23,193 nucleotides of DNA from CAZWVI01 sp964637165. Lineage in GTDB: Bacteria > Planctomycetota > UBA1135. Below are positions 1-8,027 of this stretch, one piece after another (position 1 is the stretch's first letter; every line of letters begins with the position of its first letter). The notes beneath the pieces were generated by a model that had not been told where the DNA came from, did not search any database, and saw only the letters and a list, made by a program, of their open reading frames with translations. Both the position numbers and the translations under genes were made by a program. Where the stretch lies: contig CAZWVI010000027.1 in the NCBI GenBank assembly GCA_964637165.1, forward strand, positions 1 to 23,193. Direction: 5' to 3'.

Positions 1-186
1 GCATGAGGACTAATCTTTCCTTTGGATTAATTTGTTTCAGCGACAAATCGCAGAATAATGAAATTGAGTTGTGTCGGAAATAGCGTTAATGTCGGTACTC
101 CCTAGGATTGTGGTGGCAATTCCATCAAAAACCATCATTACCATTTTTCAAAAAATGGGTCAAAATCGATTATTTAAGGTTCTTCC
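1..186. other. Non-coding edge downstream of rodA
   Basis: No credible gene is visible in these 186 bases. They follow the rodA stop codon (TAG on the minus strand) and run off the window edge. They are AT-rich and contain small imperfect inverted repeats, including an AT-rich one at 141-158 listed separately. Any gene further left is outside the window. Confidence 0.6.
131..158 (-). terminator. Possible weak terminator after the mre/rodA operon
   Basis: An inverted repeat (141-148 against 151-158, CCATTTTT/AAAAATGG) lies 29-46 bases past the rodA stop. Read on the minus strand, a short T run (TTTTT, complement of about 127-131) follows about ten bases later. The stem is AT-rich and the loop very short, so this is a weak candidate. 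It sits where the end of a long minus-strand operon would be expected. Confidence 0.22.
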
Positions 187-1332
187 CTAATCGCCAAATG
201 CTCTATTCGTGAACACTGGGCCTTTGCTTACTCCGACCGCTAGGGCCATTCCTAGCAGCAGGCCGCTTACAAGCATTGATGTGCCGCCCCAGCTGACTAG
301 CGGAAGCGGAAGCCCGGTTGTGGGAACTACGCCCAAGGTAACGGCCACGTTCAAACACAGGTGTATCGCAAAATGGAGGCCGACTCCGGCAATTACGAAG
401 CGGGCAAAAGGCTCGCGGTAGCGGTGGGCGGCGCGGAATGCGGCCAGCACTAAACAAGAGTACAGCAGCAAAAATCCGCTAGCGCCGACAAAGCCTTGCT
501 CTTCGGCAATCACTGGAAAGATGAAATCGTTATGACGTTCAGGTAAGCGGTCGAGTTGGTTTTCCGGACCTTGTGCCCAACCAGTTCCCCAAGTGCCGCC
601 GGTTCCGACCGCCAACTTGCTATGCCATAAGTGATAGCCGGCGTCGGCCTTTTCCTCTTGCGACAAAACATCTTGCCGCCACCAAATGTCGATGCGTTCC
701 AATTGATAATCCTTAACTCCGAAAACTGCAAATGGTGCCAACATCAAGGGCACCAACAAAAACCACTTCAAGTTTTTCCACGGTGCACCGGCCAACCACG
801 ACATTCCCAAAAACATCGGCCCAAAAGTTAGCGCAGTTCCAAGGTCTGGTTGAAGCATTACCAATCCCGCGGGAAATGCCGTCAAGGCCGCTGGTACAAG
901 CAATGACTTAAATGTTGTTGGCTTGGGGCGATCACTAAACCAACGTGCCAACATTAACATTAAACCTAACTTTGTAACTTCACTAGGTTGTAATTTAAAA
1001 CCTCCGAACAAGTCAATCCAACGCCGCGCGTTATTAGTTGTGCGACCAATTACTAAAACTAAAACCAACAATAACAAACATGTCACATATGTTGGGATGG
1101 CGATTTGACGCCAACGTTTTGCTCCCCACGCGGCGGCGAAACATCCGGCGATGGCCGCGGCCGCTAAACGAATAACATGTGATTCAGGAAAGCGCACGCC
1201 TCCGGCAATACTCCATTGCATTGCAATACCAATCGCCGCCAACATGATAGCGAGCAGCAATAACACCCAGTCAGATTGGCGTAGAAAACGCCAAGGACGG
1301 CTTATTTGCCAAAAGAAGCTTCCTGGTCTCAT
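187..1332 (-). CDS. rodA: RodA, SEDS-family peptidoglycan glycosyltransferase
   Basis: RodA polymerises lipid II into glycan strands for side-wall growth, working in the inner membrane with its partner transpeptidase PBP2. The 381-residue length and about ten hydrophobic segments fit the SEDS family. Family signatures are visible in order: NNARRWI at residues 100-106, QPSE at 115-118, PDLGTAL at 162-168, LPERHNDFIF at 263-272, and GVVPTTGLPLPLVSWGG near 334-350. The Asp in HNDFIF (D269) matches the catalytic Asp shown to be essential in other RodA proteins (position by family knowledge). The ATG overlaps the end of mrdA by 4 nt (ATGA), so it is translationally coupled as the last gene of the mre operon. 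RodA is chosen over FtsW because of the elongasome neighbours. Confidence 0.96.
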   Translation of the reverse strand: MRPGSFFWQISRPWRFLRQSDWVLLLLAIMLAAIGIAMQWSIAGGVRFPESHVIRLAAAAIAGCFAAAWGAKRWRQIAIPTYVTCLLLLVLVLVIGRTTNNARRWIDLFGGFKLQPSEVTKLGLMLMLARWFSDRPKPTTFKSLLVPAALTAFPAGLVMLQPDLGTALTFGPMFLGMSWLAGAPWKNLKWFLLVPLMLAPFAVFGVKDYQLERIDIWWRQDVLSQEEKADAGYHLWHSKLAVGTGGTWGTGWAQGPENQLDRLPERHNDFIFPVIAEEQGFVGASGFLLLYSCLVLAAFRAAHRYREPFARFVIAGVGLHFAIHLCLNVAVTLGVVPTTGLPLPLVSWGGTSMLVSGLLLGMALAVGVSKGPVFTNRAFGD

Positions 1333-3932
1333 CGCAACAAATTCTCTCCTTCCAATTCCAAGAATGCGTGCAAGATTAAAGTAGATATTTCGCCACCGTG
1401 AAGATCGCTATTTTCACACATAATTGCCACCGCGTAACGTGGATTCGATGCTGGAAAATAACCCGCAAACCATGCGTGTTTTGGAATTGCTTGAGCGTTT
1501 TTATCGCGACCAACTTGTGCCGTTCCAGTTTTGCCAGCGACCTCCCATTTTTTCAGTGGATACTCTTCGTCATAAGCGGTGCCGGCGGGATTTTCGACCA
1601 CATCAAGTAATGCTTGCTGCAATAATTTGCGCGCGGTTGCCGGCAAAGATAGTCGCGTGAATGTAGCTGGCTGAACTTGTCCGCCAACTTCCAGAACCAT
1701 GCGCGGTTCCCACAATTTACCGCACCCGAGCCAACCATAAAAACGCGCCATCTGCAAAGGCGATGAAGTTACATGAGCTTGGCCAATCGCCATGTGCATA
1801 GCCGCCACATTACCACGCGCTTTTTCGACATCACGTAACCAATTGGCGCCCCGTTCCAACAAGCGATTAGGCCCCAGTAAATTCCATTCGGGCAAACCCG
1901 TCGCGCTCGAAAAAATTGCTTCATCATCTTCGTCAACAATTTTTTGCGCAGTTAAAGCACCAGCCACTGGCACTCCAAAGCCGAGCTGTTGGGCGCGGCG
2001 ATGCAAAGCTTGATAGCCGAGAATGCGTCCTAGTCGATAAAAGAAAACGTTGCATGAATGACGAATCGCGCGCCGCATACTTATTTCCCCGTGATGCCCT
2101 TCGCAATGAAGAGCAATCCCAGTCGGCCCGTTAGGTCTAAACACGCCCTGACATAACAACTTCCGCTCCCACCAAGCCGGGTCCTGTGAAAGCGCTTCAA
2201 CCGCAGCCACCAATTTAAAAGTCGAACCGGGGTAAGGTGTTTGCGCACCCGATGCGCCGCCGCCCAAAGCACGATGACGTAATGGAGCAGCATCGCGGTC
2301 GGCGGCCAAACTTGCATATTCACTGCGGAATTGTTGCGCCGAATAAGTTGGGGTAGTTGCCACAACGGGTATCGAACCATCGCGCAAATCAATTAGCGCA
2401 AAGCCTGCGCGCAGCGGCCACAAATAATCCAATTGTTGTTTGCTTGCGCCATTCTCGCGCAAACGATGGCGCGCAATTCGCGCACCCTGATTAATCGCGT
2501 CAATCGCTGATTCAGTCAACCTTGAATCAACCGCCAAGCGCAAATCTTGTCCGTCACTGGCTGGATGAAAAGCTAACTCCCATGGCCCATCGGTGGCGGT
2601 GTCGAGTGATTCCAAAAAGCCCCGTTCACCGCGCAACTGGTCGCGGAAAGCCCACTCATACCCTGACGCACCAACCGCCTCATCAGGTCGCAAGGCCGAA
2701 GTTCGCAGTTCTTTTTTCAATGCGTGCAAGCTGGCCTCTTCGGCATCGCTTCGTTCCAAAAGCGTCGTCAAGCGTTTTAAATCATCACGCAGTTCGTAGT
2801 AGTATTGCGCTTCAACCGCCGATGGCGCGCGCAGGCGACCAATCATGTGAATCGATTTATCGTCCGGATAAGAGCGTTTGTTGTCTTCCTGCGGATAAAG
2901 CCCTGGATATTTTTCGACATTGCGCGCAAGCAAATCGACTAATTCATAATCAATATCACGACGCAAATAAGCTAAACGATTACCGTGAACATCGCGGGTA
3001 ATCTGACGGCGAACACCGCTCAAATCTTGGGGGTGCGATTTCTCAACAAAACGCAACACCACTCCCATGTTGTCAAATTGTTTTTGACGTTGAACAATAA
3101 TTCTCGCAGGACCCGCAGTCATCATGCGCAACAAATCAACCGCGCCAACTGAAAAACTTTCATCATGCCAACGTTGCATTAATTTTTCGATAAAGTCGGC
3201 TGAAATTTCCGAGTCTTCGCTTAACTCTTTATAAACTTGCCAAGCGGTTAAACCGAAGCCCCGACCAGCGGCCGAACGTAAAGCCCGCTGACGCACCCAC
3301 CACTCGAGCTTGCGCCGTTCTTGTTCTAACTCCCCCATCAATCCGGGCAGATAGTTTTCCAACAACAACCAATCGCTGAACGCCAAATCAATATTTTGCA
3401 AGGCGGTTTTTTGGGCGTTTGGAAAAGCTTGATTAAGTGATAGGTTTGATTCTTCAGCCCAAACCTGGATAGCTTTTGATTCATCACCACTATCCATGCC
3501 GGCGAGGTGGCGCATGTAAAAAAGAAAGTCGGCCTTAGCACTGGCACTCAATGCGGCTAAATCCAGCGGCTTCAAGTCTAGCATTTGTGTGGCAAGTTGC
3601 TCGGCATTGTCCCAACACCACTCAAGCCCACCTGGCGCACCTCCCAACAAGCTGGCCGCTTCGTACAACTGACCGGCCGGATGAAAGCGGCGAAACTCGC
3701 GGTATTCAAAGATTAAATCCGCGGCACGCCGATCTTTCGCCAACACTTGACCATGACGATCAAGAATTTTACCGCGTTCATATGGAAGTCCGCGCACATG
3801 ACTTCGCGACCGCAGAGCTTCGCGCGACCAATCATCGTGCTCCAACAATTGCAGTTGCACCAAGCGACCAATCAACACCGCCATCGCGGCAATAAAGACC
3901 AGTGACAACTTCAACAAGTTGGTGGTACGCAT
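1329..3932 (-). CDS. mrdA: Penicillin-binding protein 2 (elongation transpeptidase), unusually long
   Basis: This class B PBP cross-links new side-wall peptidoglycan, anchored by one N-terminal membrane helix (residues about 7-30) and activating RodA. The conserved entry motif RGKILDRHGQ lies at 53-62. The transpeptidase motifs are all present: SxxK as STFK at 570-573 (nucleophile S570), SxN as SCN at 626-628 and KTG at 801-803. Downstream of KTG is the family-typical HAWFAGYFP at 819-827. At 867 residues it is over 200 longer than the usual 600-650. The excess lies in the N-terminal stalk, between RGKILDRHG and the HMIGRL segment at 362-367 (family HviGYvG), plus a charged, probably helical stretch near 381-410. 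It starts immediately next to the mreD stop codon (no spacer) and overlaps rodA by 4 nt. The catalytic domain looks intact. Confidence 0.95.
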   Translation of the reverse strand: MRTTNLLKLSLVFIAAMAVLIGRLVQLQLLEHDDWSREALRSRSHVRGLPYERGKILDRHGQVLAKDRRAADLIFEYREFRRFHPAGQLYEAASLLGGAPGGLEWCWDNAEQLATQMLDLKPLDLAALSASAKADFLFYMRHLAGMDSGDESKAIQVWAEESNLSLNQAFPNAQKTALQNIDLAFSDWLLLENYLPGLMGELEQERRKLEWWVRQRALRSAAGRGFGLTAWQVYKELSEDSEISADFIEKLMQRWHDESFSVGAVDLLRMMTAGPARIIVQRQKQFDNMGVVLRFVEKSHPQDLSGVRRQITRDVHGNRLAYLRRDIDYELVDLLARNVEKYPGLYPQEDNKRSYPDDKSIHMIGRLRAPSAVEAQYYYELRDDLKRLTTLLERSDAEEASLHALKKELRTSALRPDEAVGASGYEWAFRDQLRGERGFLESLDTATDGPWELAFHPASDGQDLRLAVDSRLTESAIDAINQGARIARHRLRENGASKQQLDYLWPLRAGFALIDLRDGSIPVVATTPTYSAQQFRSEYASLAADRDAAPLRHRALGGGASGAQTPYPGSTFKLVAAVEALSQDPAWWERKLLCQGVFRPNGPTGIALHCEGHHGEISMRRAIRHSCNVFFYRLGRILGYQALHRRAQQLGFGVPVAGALTAQKIVDEDDEAIFSSATGLPEWNLLGPNRLLERGANWLRDVEKARGNVAAMHMAIGQAHVTSSPLQMARFYGWLGCGKLWEPRMVLEVGGQVQPATFTRLSLPATARKLLQQALLDVVENPAGTAYDEEYPLKKWEVAGKTGTAQVGRDKNAQAIPKHAWFAGYFPASNPRYAVAIMCENSDLHGGEISTLILHAFLELEGENLLR

Positions 3933-4415
3933 TTAACTAGTAGCCATCCGGCCGCGCCATGTGGGTGGAGTTTGGAAAATCGCCCAGGCGATTGCTAGCC
4001 ATGCAACACGCCACTCAAGCACACCATTGGCAAAATGGAAGCCAAATTGCTGGCCGGCTTGGGCATCGAAAAGAGCCAATGGAAGTGCCGCAATGACTCC
4101 AACAAGGAGCCGTCCCAAAAAGCGGTGATCACTGACGTGATGGTGGGCAAAGGCGCGTAATGCCAAGCCCAAACCCATCCCCGCCCATGTTGTAAAAACT
4201 GGGACCGCAGAAACTGCGCCGCGTAATAATCCAAAAACAAAAACTAATAACAAGGCTGTGCGTAAACGGTCAATTTTCACTGGCGTTGCAACCAACAACA
4301 ATAATAGAAGTAAGTCAGGATAAAAGTCACCTCCGGGCAAACTGCGAATAAGCGGAGTTGCTACGCAAATAAGAAGCGCAGTTGGCAAAACAATTCTTAA
4401 GCGCGGTGCTTTCAT
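3933..4415 (-). CDS. mreD: MreD, rod-shape membrane protein
   Basis: MreD is a small polytopic inner-membrane protein of the elongasome whose biochemical role is still poorly defined. The 160-residue product is almost all hydrophobic, with about five membrane segments, and includes the FYPDLLLLLLLV stretch at 31-42 typical of the N-terminal half of MreD. Sequence conservation in this family is weak, so the call rests on size, topology and the position between mreC and mrdA. The ATG overlaps the mreC stop by 4 nt (ATGA) and the TAA stop abuts the mrdA start with no gap, which implies coupled translation. Confidence 0.85.
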   Translation of the reverse strand: MKAPRLRIVLPTALLICVATPLIRSLPGGDFYPDLLLLLLLVATPVKIDRLRTALLLVFVFGLLRGAVSAVPVFTTWAGMGLGLALRAFAHHHVSDHRFLGRLLVGVIAALPLALFDAQAGQQFGFHFANGVLEWRVAWLAIAWAIFQTPPTWRGRMATS

Positions 4416-5587
4416 TGTTCTTCCTCGAGTTGACTTGGCAATGCATAGATGCCGCTCAAAGGGGCTGCAATTGAACTTGGTGAATCACCAAGATGCCCGA
4501 GGAAAATTCCTCGTGGAACAATTCCAACACCGCTACTAAACAAAACCGAACTAGCGTTAATTTGTTGATCAAAAATTTCCAACTTAGCGGTAGATGCATC
4601 CCATACCAATGCCCGTTGTTGCCAAGCATCGAGGTCCCCCCGGAATACCCAGGCGGTGTCACCAGCTTGGCGCACAACAGGTCCGACTAAGCGACCTTGC
4701 CGAACTAGCCCCAACAAAGGGAAGTTACCCTGGTTTTCGACAGCACAAAAATCGCCACCAAAAACTGCGTCGCGAGCAATCAACAACTTTGCGGCAACAT
4801 ATTGCGGTAAGTTCGCTTGACGATTTACTGACGGAATAGCACTGGCTGCGGTAAACACACGCCCTCCAGCACCGGCCGGATATTCACCGGCAACTACCCA
4901 GTGACCTTCGCCGCGAGCTTCATCGCCAACGCGTTGTAGCTGGCCAACTTGCAAATTAAGTTGTTGCAGGGAATGCACGTCATCTTCACGGTGCCGCCAA
5001 ATAACTGGACTATCGTGAAGTGGCGGGCAACGGTTTTCAATAAAACGGACTAGTGCTGGTTGACCACCACCACGGCCTATACAAATTGCACGTAAAGCGC
5101 GTCCACCATCAGCAGCCTGCAACCAAACTCCAGTACGAATGTCAGAGTTACCCCAATAATGAAGCTGAGCTGAATTTGCAGAAGTACTTTCAGCGCGACC
5201 GAGCCACGAACTCCCAAAAACTACCGGCACGCCGCCACCCACGCCGTCTGAACTTCCTAACAGCAAACGGGAGTTCACCGAAGATCTTTCATCTTGTTGA
5301 ACTGGTGTATTAATCCACACAACTCCGCTCACCTTGCGGGGCTGACCCAACTTAGTTTCAATCGCGGCTAAATCGCCGCCCGAAAGCTGCGGCCGTGCAG
5401 CGTCCAAAGCAGGTGGCAATAATTTACCAGCTAGTGGTGCAAAAACTCTTGCAACTGGGGAAGCTAGGCCATTGCCCAATTGCGCAATTTTCGGATTTGG
5501 CCACCAAGCCTGGAGGGCACACAATCCAAGCAAGCCTAAACACAGCAAAACGCGGCGATTTCGTTCCGCGTCAAGCTGGAGATACAC
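4412..5587 (-). CDS. mreC: MreC, divergent rod-shape protein
   Basis: MreC is a bitopic scaffold that links cytoplasmic MreB to periplasmic PBP2. One membrane helix is seen at about 12-30, followed by an extracytoplasmic region. Two stretches match MreC beta-domain signatures: LLLGSSDGVGGGVPVVFGSS at 108-127, with WLGRA following, and VLFSSGVGIVPRGIFLGHLG at 348-367, which corresponds to the family TSGlgGifPkGipVG motif. Unlike typical MreC, no convincing heptad coiled coil lies between the membrane helix and the beta domain; the linker is Pro/Gly/Ala-rich. The span between the two signatures is longer than usual and may hold a duplicated beta unit. The start is GTG, with AAGGA about 11 nt upstream and the mreB stop 14 nt before. 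It overlaps mreD by 4 nt. Confidence 0.88.
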   Translation of the reverse strand: MYLQLDAERNRRVLLCLGLLGLCALQAWWPNPKIAQLGNGLASPVARVFAPLAGKLLPPALDAARPQLSGGDLAAIETKLGQPRKVSGVVWINTPVQQDERSSVNSRLLLGSSDGVGGGVPVVFGSSWLGRAESTSANSAQLHYWGNSDIRTGVWLQAADGGRALRAICIGRGGGQPALVRFIENRCPPLHDSPVIWRHREDDVHSLQQLNLQVGQLQRVGDEARGEGHWVVAGEYPAGAGGRVFTAASAIPSVNRQANLPQYVAAKLLIARDAVFGGDFCAVENQGNFPLLGLVRQGRLVGPVVRQAGDTAWVFRGDLDAWQQRALVWDASTAKLEIFDQQINASSVLFSSGVGIVPRGIFLGHLGDSPSSIAAPLSGIYALPSQLEEEQ

Positions 5588-5601
5588 CGGCGCTCAGTCC
5601 T

Positions 5602-6654
5602 TTAGTTAACTTCCATGCCATCATTCAAAACTTGCGCGTAAGCGTCTAGGTTTTGAACGAAGATAGCGGTTCCGCGTACTACCGCGGTAAGAGGATCGTC
5701 ATCGATGCGTGCCGGCAAACCTGTGTGCTGGGTTAGGAATGCATCCAAACCTGGCAACAAGGCACCACCACCAACGCAGGTAATTCCAGCATCCAGCAAG
5801 TCCGATCCGATTTCTGGAGGAGCGGCCTCCAAACAATCAAGAACAGCGCGCGAGATGGCATCCAATGTTTCACGCAATGCTTCGCGAATTTCCTCACTGG
5901 TGATTACGGCTTTACGCGGACGCAAAGTAAGCGTGTCGCGTCCGGCAATCTCCAATGACTTTTCTTGATCAAGTGGAACTGCCGAACCAATTGTTTTCTT
6001 TAACTCTTCAGCAGTTTGCGGACCAACTTGCAAGTTATGCGTCTTGCGCAAGTAATCAATAATTGCCTCATCCATTTCGTCGCCGGCAACGCGCACCGAC
6101 TTAACCTCAACTGGTCCGGACAATGCCAAAATCGCAACTTCAGTAGTACCACCACCAATGTCAACAATCATTGAACCACGAGACTCGGTGATTGGCAAAT
6201 TTACACCAAGGGCGCCGGCCATCGGCTCATCAACAAGATAAACTTTGCGCGCACCAGCACGTTCGGCAGAATTAATAACCGCGCGAATTTCAACCGTAGT
6301 AATTGATGAAGGAACCGCAATTACAACACGTGGCTTAACCCAGTTGCGGCCTTCATGCGCTTTACGCAAAAAGTAGCGCAACATTTTTTCAGTCACTTCA
6401 AAGTCGGCAATCACGCCATCCTTTAGCGGACGAATCGCGGTAATGTTGCCGGGGGTCTTGCCCATCATTTCATAGGCTTCATGACCAACACCCTGTCCGT
6501 CCAGGATTACTTCATTGGTGCCTTTATACACGGCTACAACCGAAGGCTCATTAAGAATGATGCCGCGGTCGCGAGACGCAACAAGAGTGTTTGCGGTACC
6601 AAGGTCAATGCCAAGGTCCTCTTTAAGGGAAAATCTCCCGAGAAGCCAATCCAT
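5602..6654 (-). CDS. mreB: MreB, actin-like rod-shape cytoskeleton protein
   Basis: MreB forms membrane-bound ATP-dependent filaments that guide the peptidoglycan elongation machine. With the ATG at 6654 the protein is 350 residues, the normal family length, and begins MDWLLGRFSLKEDLGIDLGT. The actin-fold motifs are clear: phosphate 1 GIDLGTANT (15-23), the VDEPMAGALG segment with the probable catalytic Glu (E143), phosphate 2 DIGGGTTE (165-172) and the adenosine motif GGGALLPGL (295-303). The frame continues upstream to a TTG at 6711, which would add 19 unconserved residues, so the ATG is preferred although neither start has a strong Shine-Dalgarno sequence. It is the first gene of the mreBCD-mrdA-rodA operon, with mreC 14 nt downstream. 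The N-terminal hydrophobic stretch (MDWLLGRF) may help membrane binding. Confidence 0.97.
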   Translation of the reverse strand: MDWLLGRFSLKEDLGIDLGTANTLVASRDRGIILNEPSVVAVYKGTNEVILDGQGVGHEAYEMMGKTPGNITAIRPLKDGVIADFEVTEKMLRYFLRKAHEGRNWVKPRVVIAVPSSITTVEIRAVINSAERAGARKVYLVDEPMAGALGVNLPITESRGSMIVDIGGGTTEVAILALSGPVEVKSVRVAGDEMDEAIIDYLRKTHNLQVGPQTAEELKKTIGSAVPLDQEKSLEIAGRDTLTLRPRKAVITSEEIREALRETLDAISRAVLDCLEAAPPEIGSDLLDAGITCVGGGALLPGLDAFLTQHTGLPARIDDDPLTAVVRGTAIFVQNLDAYAQVLNDGMEVN

Positions 6655-6742
6655 GTTTTTCAAGTGCTGAGGGTTGTGACGAGGAGGAAAACGCCGTTGG
6701 AAGTGTAGCAATTAGCATTAGGGAAATCCTAGTACCAAAGAC

Positions 6743-6778
6743 AAAAAAAAGGGCCGGCACCCAAATTAGGTGCCGGCC
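6743..6778 (-). terminator. Rho-independent terminator
   Basis: A perfect 10-bp GC-rich stem (GGCCGGCACC at 6752-6761 pairing with GGTGCCGGCC at 6769-6778) encloses a 7-nt loop. On the minus strand it is followed by eight consecutive T (complement of 6743-6750). It lies 24 bases past the stop of the basic single-span protein gene, so it should end that transcript and separate it from mreB. The mreB operon therefore probably has its own promoter between 6655 and 6742, but I see no good sigma-70 match there. Confidence 0.93.
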
Positions 6779-6801
6779 AAAGCCTGATTTCTCAGGAGCT
6801 A

Positions 6802-7047
6802 CTACTTTGAAGCGGAAGCTTGGTACTTGTCAGCGAACATGCCCTCGGCGTAATGAACCCCATGCTCATACTTTACGAGGACTACTGCGGTCACCAACAG
6901 CAGTGCGGTCACGATTGACAAAGCACCTTCGATTGGCATGCCTGGCTTATCAGACGCCTCGACGGACTTTTTAGCCTTAGCTGGCTTAGCCTTTTTAGGG
7001 GCCTTAGCCGGCTTGGCCTTCTTCTTGGGACGACGTTTAGCAGCCAT
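6802..7047 (-). CDS. Small single-span membrane protein with Lys/Ala/Pro-rich basic tail
   Basis: I do not recognise a family for this 81-residue product. Residues 1-28 are a highly basic, low-complexity Lys/Ala/Pro stretch with AKPAKAPKKAKPAKAKK at 11-27, like histone-H1-type tails. A single hydrophobic helix follows at about 41-58 (GALSIVTALLLVTAVVLV), then a short tail with YEHGVHYAEGMFADKY. By the positive-inside rule the basic tail should be cytoplasmic, where it could touch acidic lipids, nucleic acid or ribosomes; that is inference. The ATG at 7047 has AGGA in good position (TTTAGGACTTCTG before ATG), which supports real translation. It lies 8 nt after the coiled-coil gene and is followed by a strong terminator, so it is the second gene of a two-gene unit. 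Confidence 0.8.
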   Translation of the reverse strand: MAAKRRPKKKAKPAKAPKKAKPAKAKKSVEASDKPGMPIEGALSIVTALLLVTAVVLVKYEHGVHYAEGMFADKYQASASK

Positions 7048-7055
7048 CAGAAGTC

Positions 7056-7910
7056 CTAAAGGTTAGTGGCGACGCGGTCACCACGGCCAATGTTGGAATC
7101 GCCAGTCAACTTAACGGTGCATGATGAAGTGTCGGCATTAACTACCTGAACTTCAATCTGACCTTTGTACTGGGCTCCGTTGTAAACATCGAAGGTGAAA
7201 CCTGGGCGAACCTTTTGGCTCTTACCTAAGTTCACGATAACAAGTGGTGCACCACCTTGATATGAGGCGTCAAGCACCACACCTTTAAGATCCGGCTGAC
7301 CACCAATTGAATTGATGTCAACACCAGTCTGACGAGACAAAGCTGCCAAGTTTGCTTCTGATGATTCTGCTCGGTCCACTGCGCGTGCAAGCTCTAGACG
7401 CAAGTCGCTAGCTTTAGCATTTGCTGACCGTGAACTCTCTTCGGCAGAGTTTTGTGCAGCAACTGCGGCATCGCGTCCATCAAGCGCTTCGTCGCGCTCG
7501 CTGCGTAATCCTTGGTTGTCGCGCTCGAGGTCGGTGATCCGATTAGCCAAAGAGCGGTTGTTCTGCTCTAAGTCGCCAAGCTTTGAGTCAATGCTACCAA
7601 CGCTCTCGCGTAGGTCAGCATTCTGCTGGCGCTCTGTTTCAAGGTCAGAATCAAGCGCAGAGTTTTGCGCAGACTTGTTCTTGATTTGATCAGACTTGGA
7701 CTGATTCTGACGGGACAGCTCCTCGACTTGACCTTGCAGGTCGCCAATAGCTAAATCCTTTTCTTGGTTATCGGTGGCGTGAGCTACGACTTCCGCATCA
7801 TATTTGCTGCGAAATTCTTGGCTTGTACCAATGAGGCTGGCGGCGGCTCCTACGAAGAGGGCGGCTAATGCCAGATTAAGGACAACGAAAACTTTGCCTA
7901 CTGTGCTCAT
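7056..7910 (-). CDS. Membrane-anchored coiled-coil protein with C-terminal beta domain
   Basis: The 284-residue product has a short N-terminal hydrophobic helix (about 7-28, probably an uncleaved anchor). A long polar Glu/Gln/Asp/Ser/Lys region with coiled-coil character runs from about 35 to 192. A compact Gly/Val-rich C-terminal domain follows at about 207-284, with GVVLDASYQGGAPLVIVNLG (210-229), VRPGFTFDVYNG (234-245) and NIGRGDRVATNL (273-284). I recall similar C-terminal domains in uncharacterised planctomycete proteins, but no function is established. The architecture of anchor, coiled coil and small beta domain resembles MreC, and the gene lies just upstream of the mre operon. The start is ATG with only AGG directly adjacent. 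It shares a transcript with the basic single-span protein gene 8 nt downstream. Confidence 0.85.
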   Translation of the reverse strand: MSTVGKVFVVLNLALAALFVGAAASLIGTSQEFRSKYDAEVVAHATDNQEKDLAIGDLQGQVEELSRQNQSKSDQIKNKSAQNSALDSDLETERQQNADLRESVGSIDSKLGDLEQNNRSLANRITDLERDNQGLRSERDEALDGRDAAVAAQNSAEESSRSANAKASDLRLELARAVDRAESSEANLAALSRQTGVDINSIGGQPDLKGVVLDASYQGGAPLVIVNLGKSQKVRPGFTFDVYNGAQYKGQIEVQVVNADTSSCTVKLTGDSNIGRGDRVATNL

Positions 7911-7927
7911 CCTATGACGGGTGTGGT

Positions 7928-8015
7928 CCGGTGTTCCGGTTCAGGGGGGTGTAATGGGGTTAGGTGCCAAGGGCACCCGCTATTTAGGTGGCCCGGGAGG
8001 GCCGGTTTCCACCTA
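7928..8015 (-). promoter_or_regulatory. Structured 5' leader of the coiled-coil gene
   Basis: Between the predicted promoter and the ATG lie about 110 transcribed bases with three inverted repeats. The first is 7985-7991 with 8009-8015 (TAGGTGG/CCACCTA, with an alternative inner GGCCC/GGGCC stem). The second is 7963-7968 with 7972-7977 (GGTGCC/GGCACC, 3-nt loop). The third is 7928-7931 with 7936-7939 (CCGG/CCGG). None is followed by a T run on the minus strand, so they are not ordinary terminators for lnt. They could protect the mRNA or control translation of the coiled-coil gene; no known riboswitch class is recognised. Confidence 0.45.
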
Positions 8016-8027
8016 TCTTGAAGGCAG

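Noticed and set aside
41..65. Terminator from the inverted repeat ATTTGT/ACAAAT near 30-48
   Set aside because: The stem is short and AT-rich, and no T run follows on either strand.
2522..3001. Open frame antisense to PBP2 (159 residues)
   Set aside because: It covers the PBP2 insertion region, but its sequence is rich in His/Arg/Pro with no domain or ribosome-binding site. PBP2 explains the region.
6655..6711. In-frame TTG at 6711 as the mreB start
   Set aside because: It would add 19 residues absent from the MreB family. The ATG at 6654 gives the normal length and the normal N-terminus.
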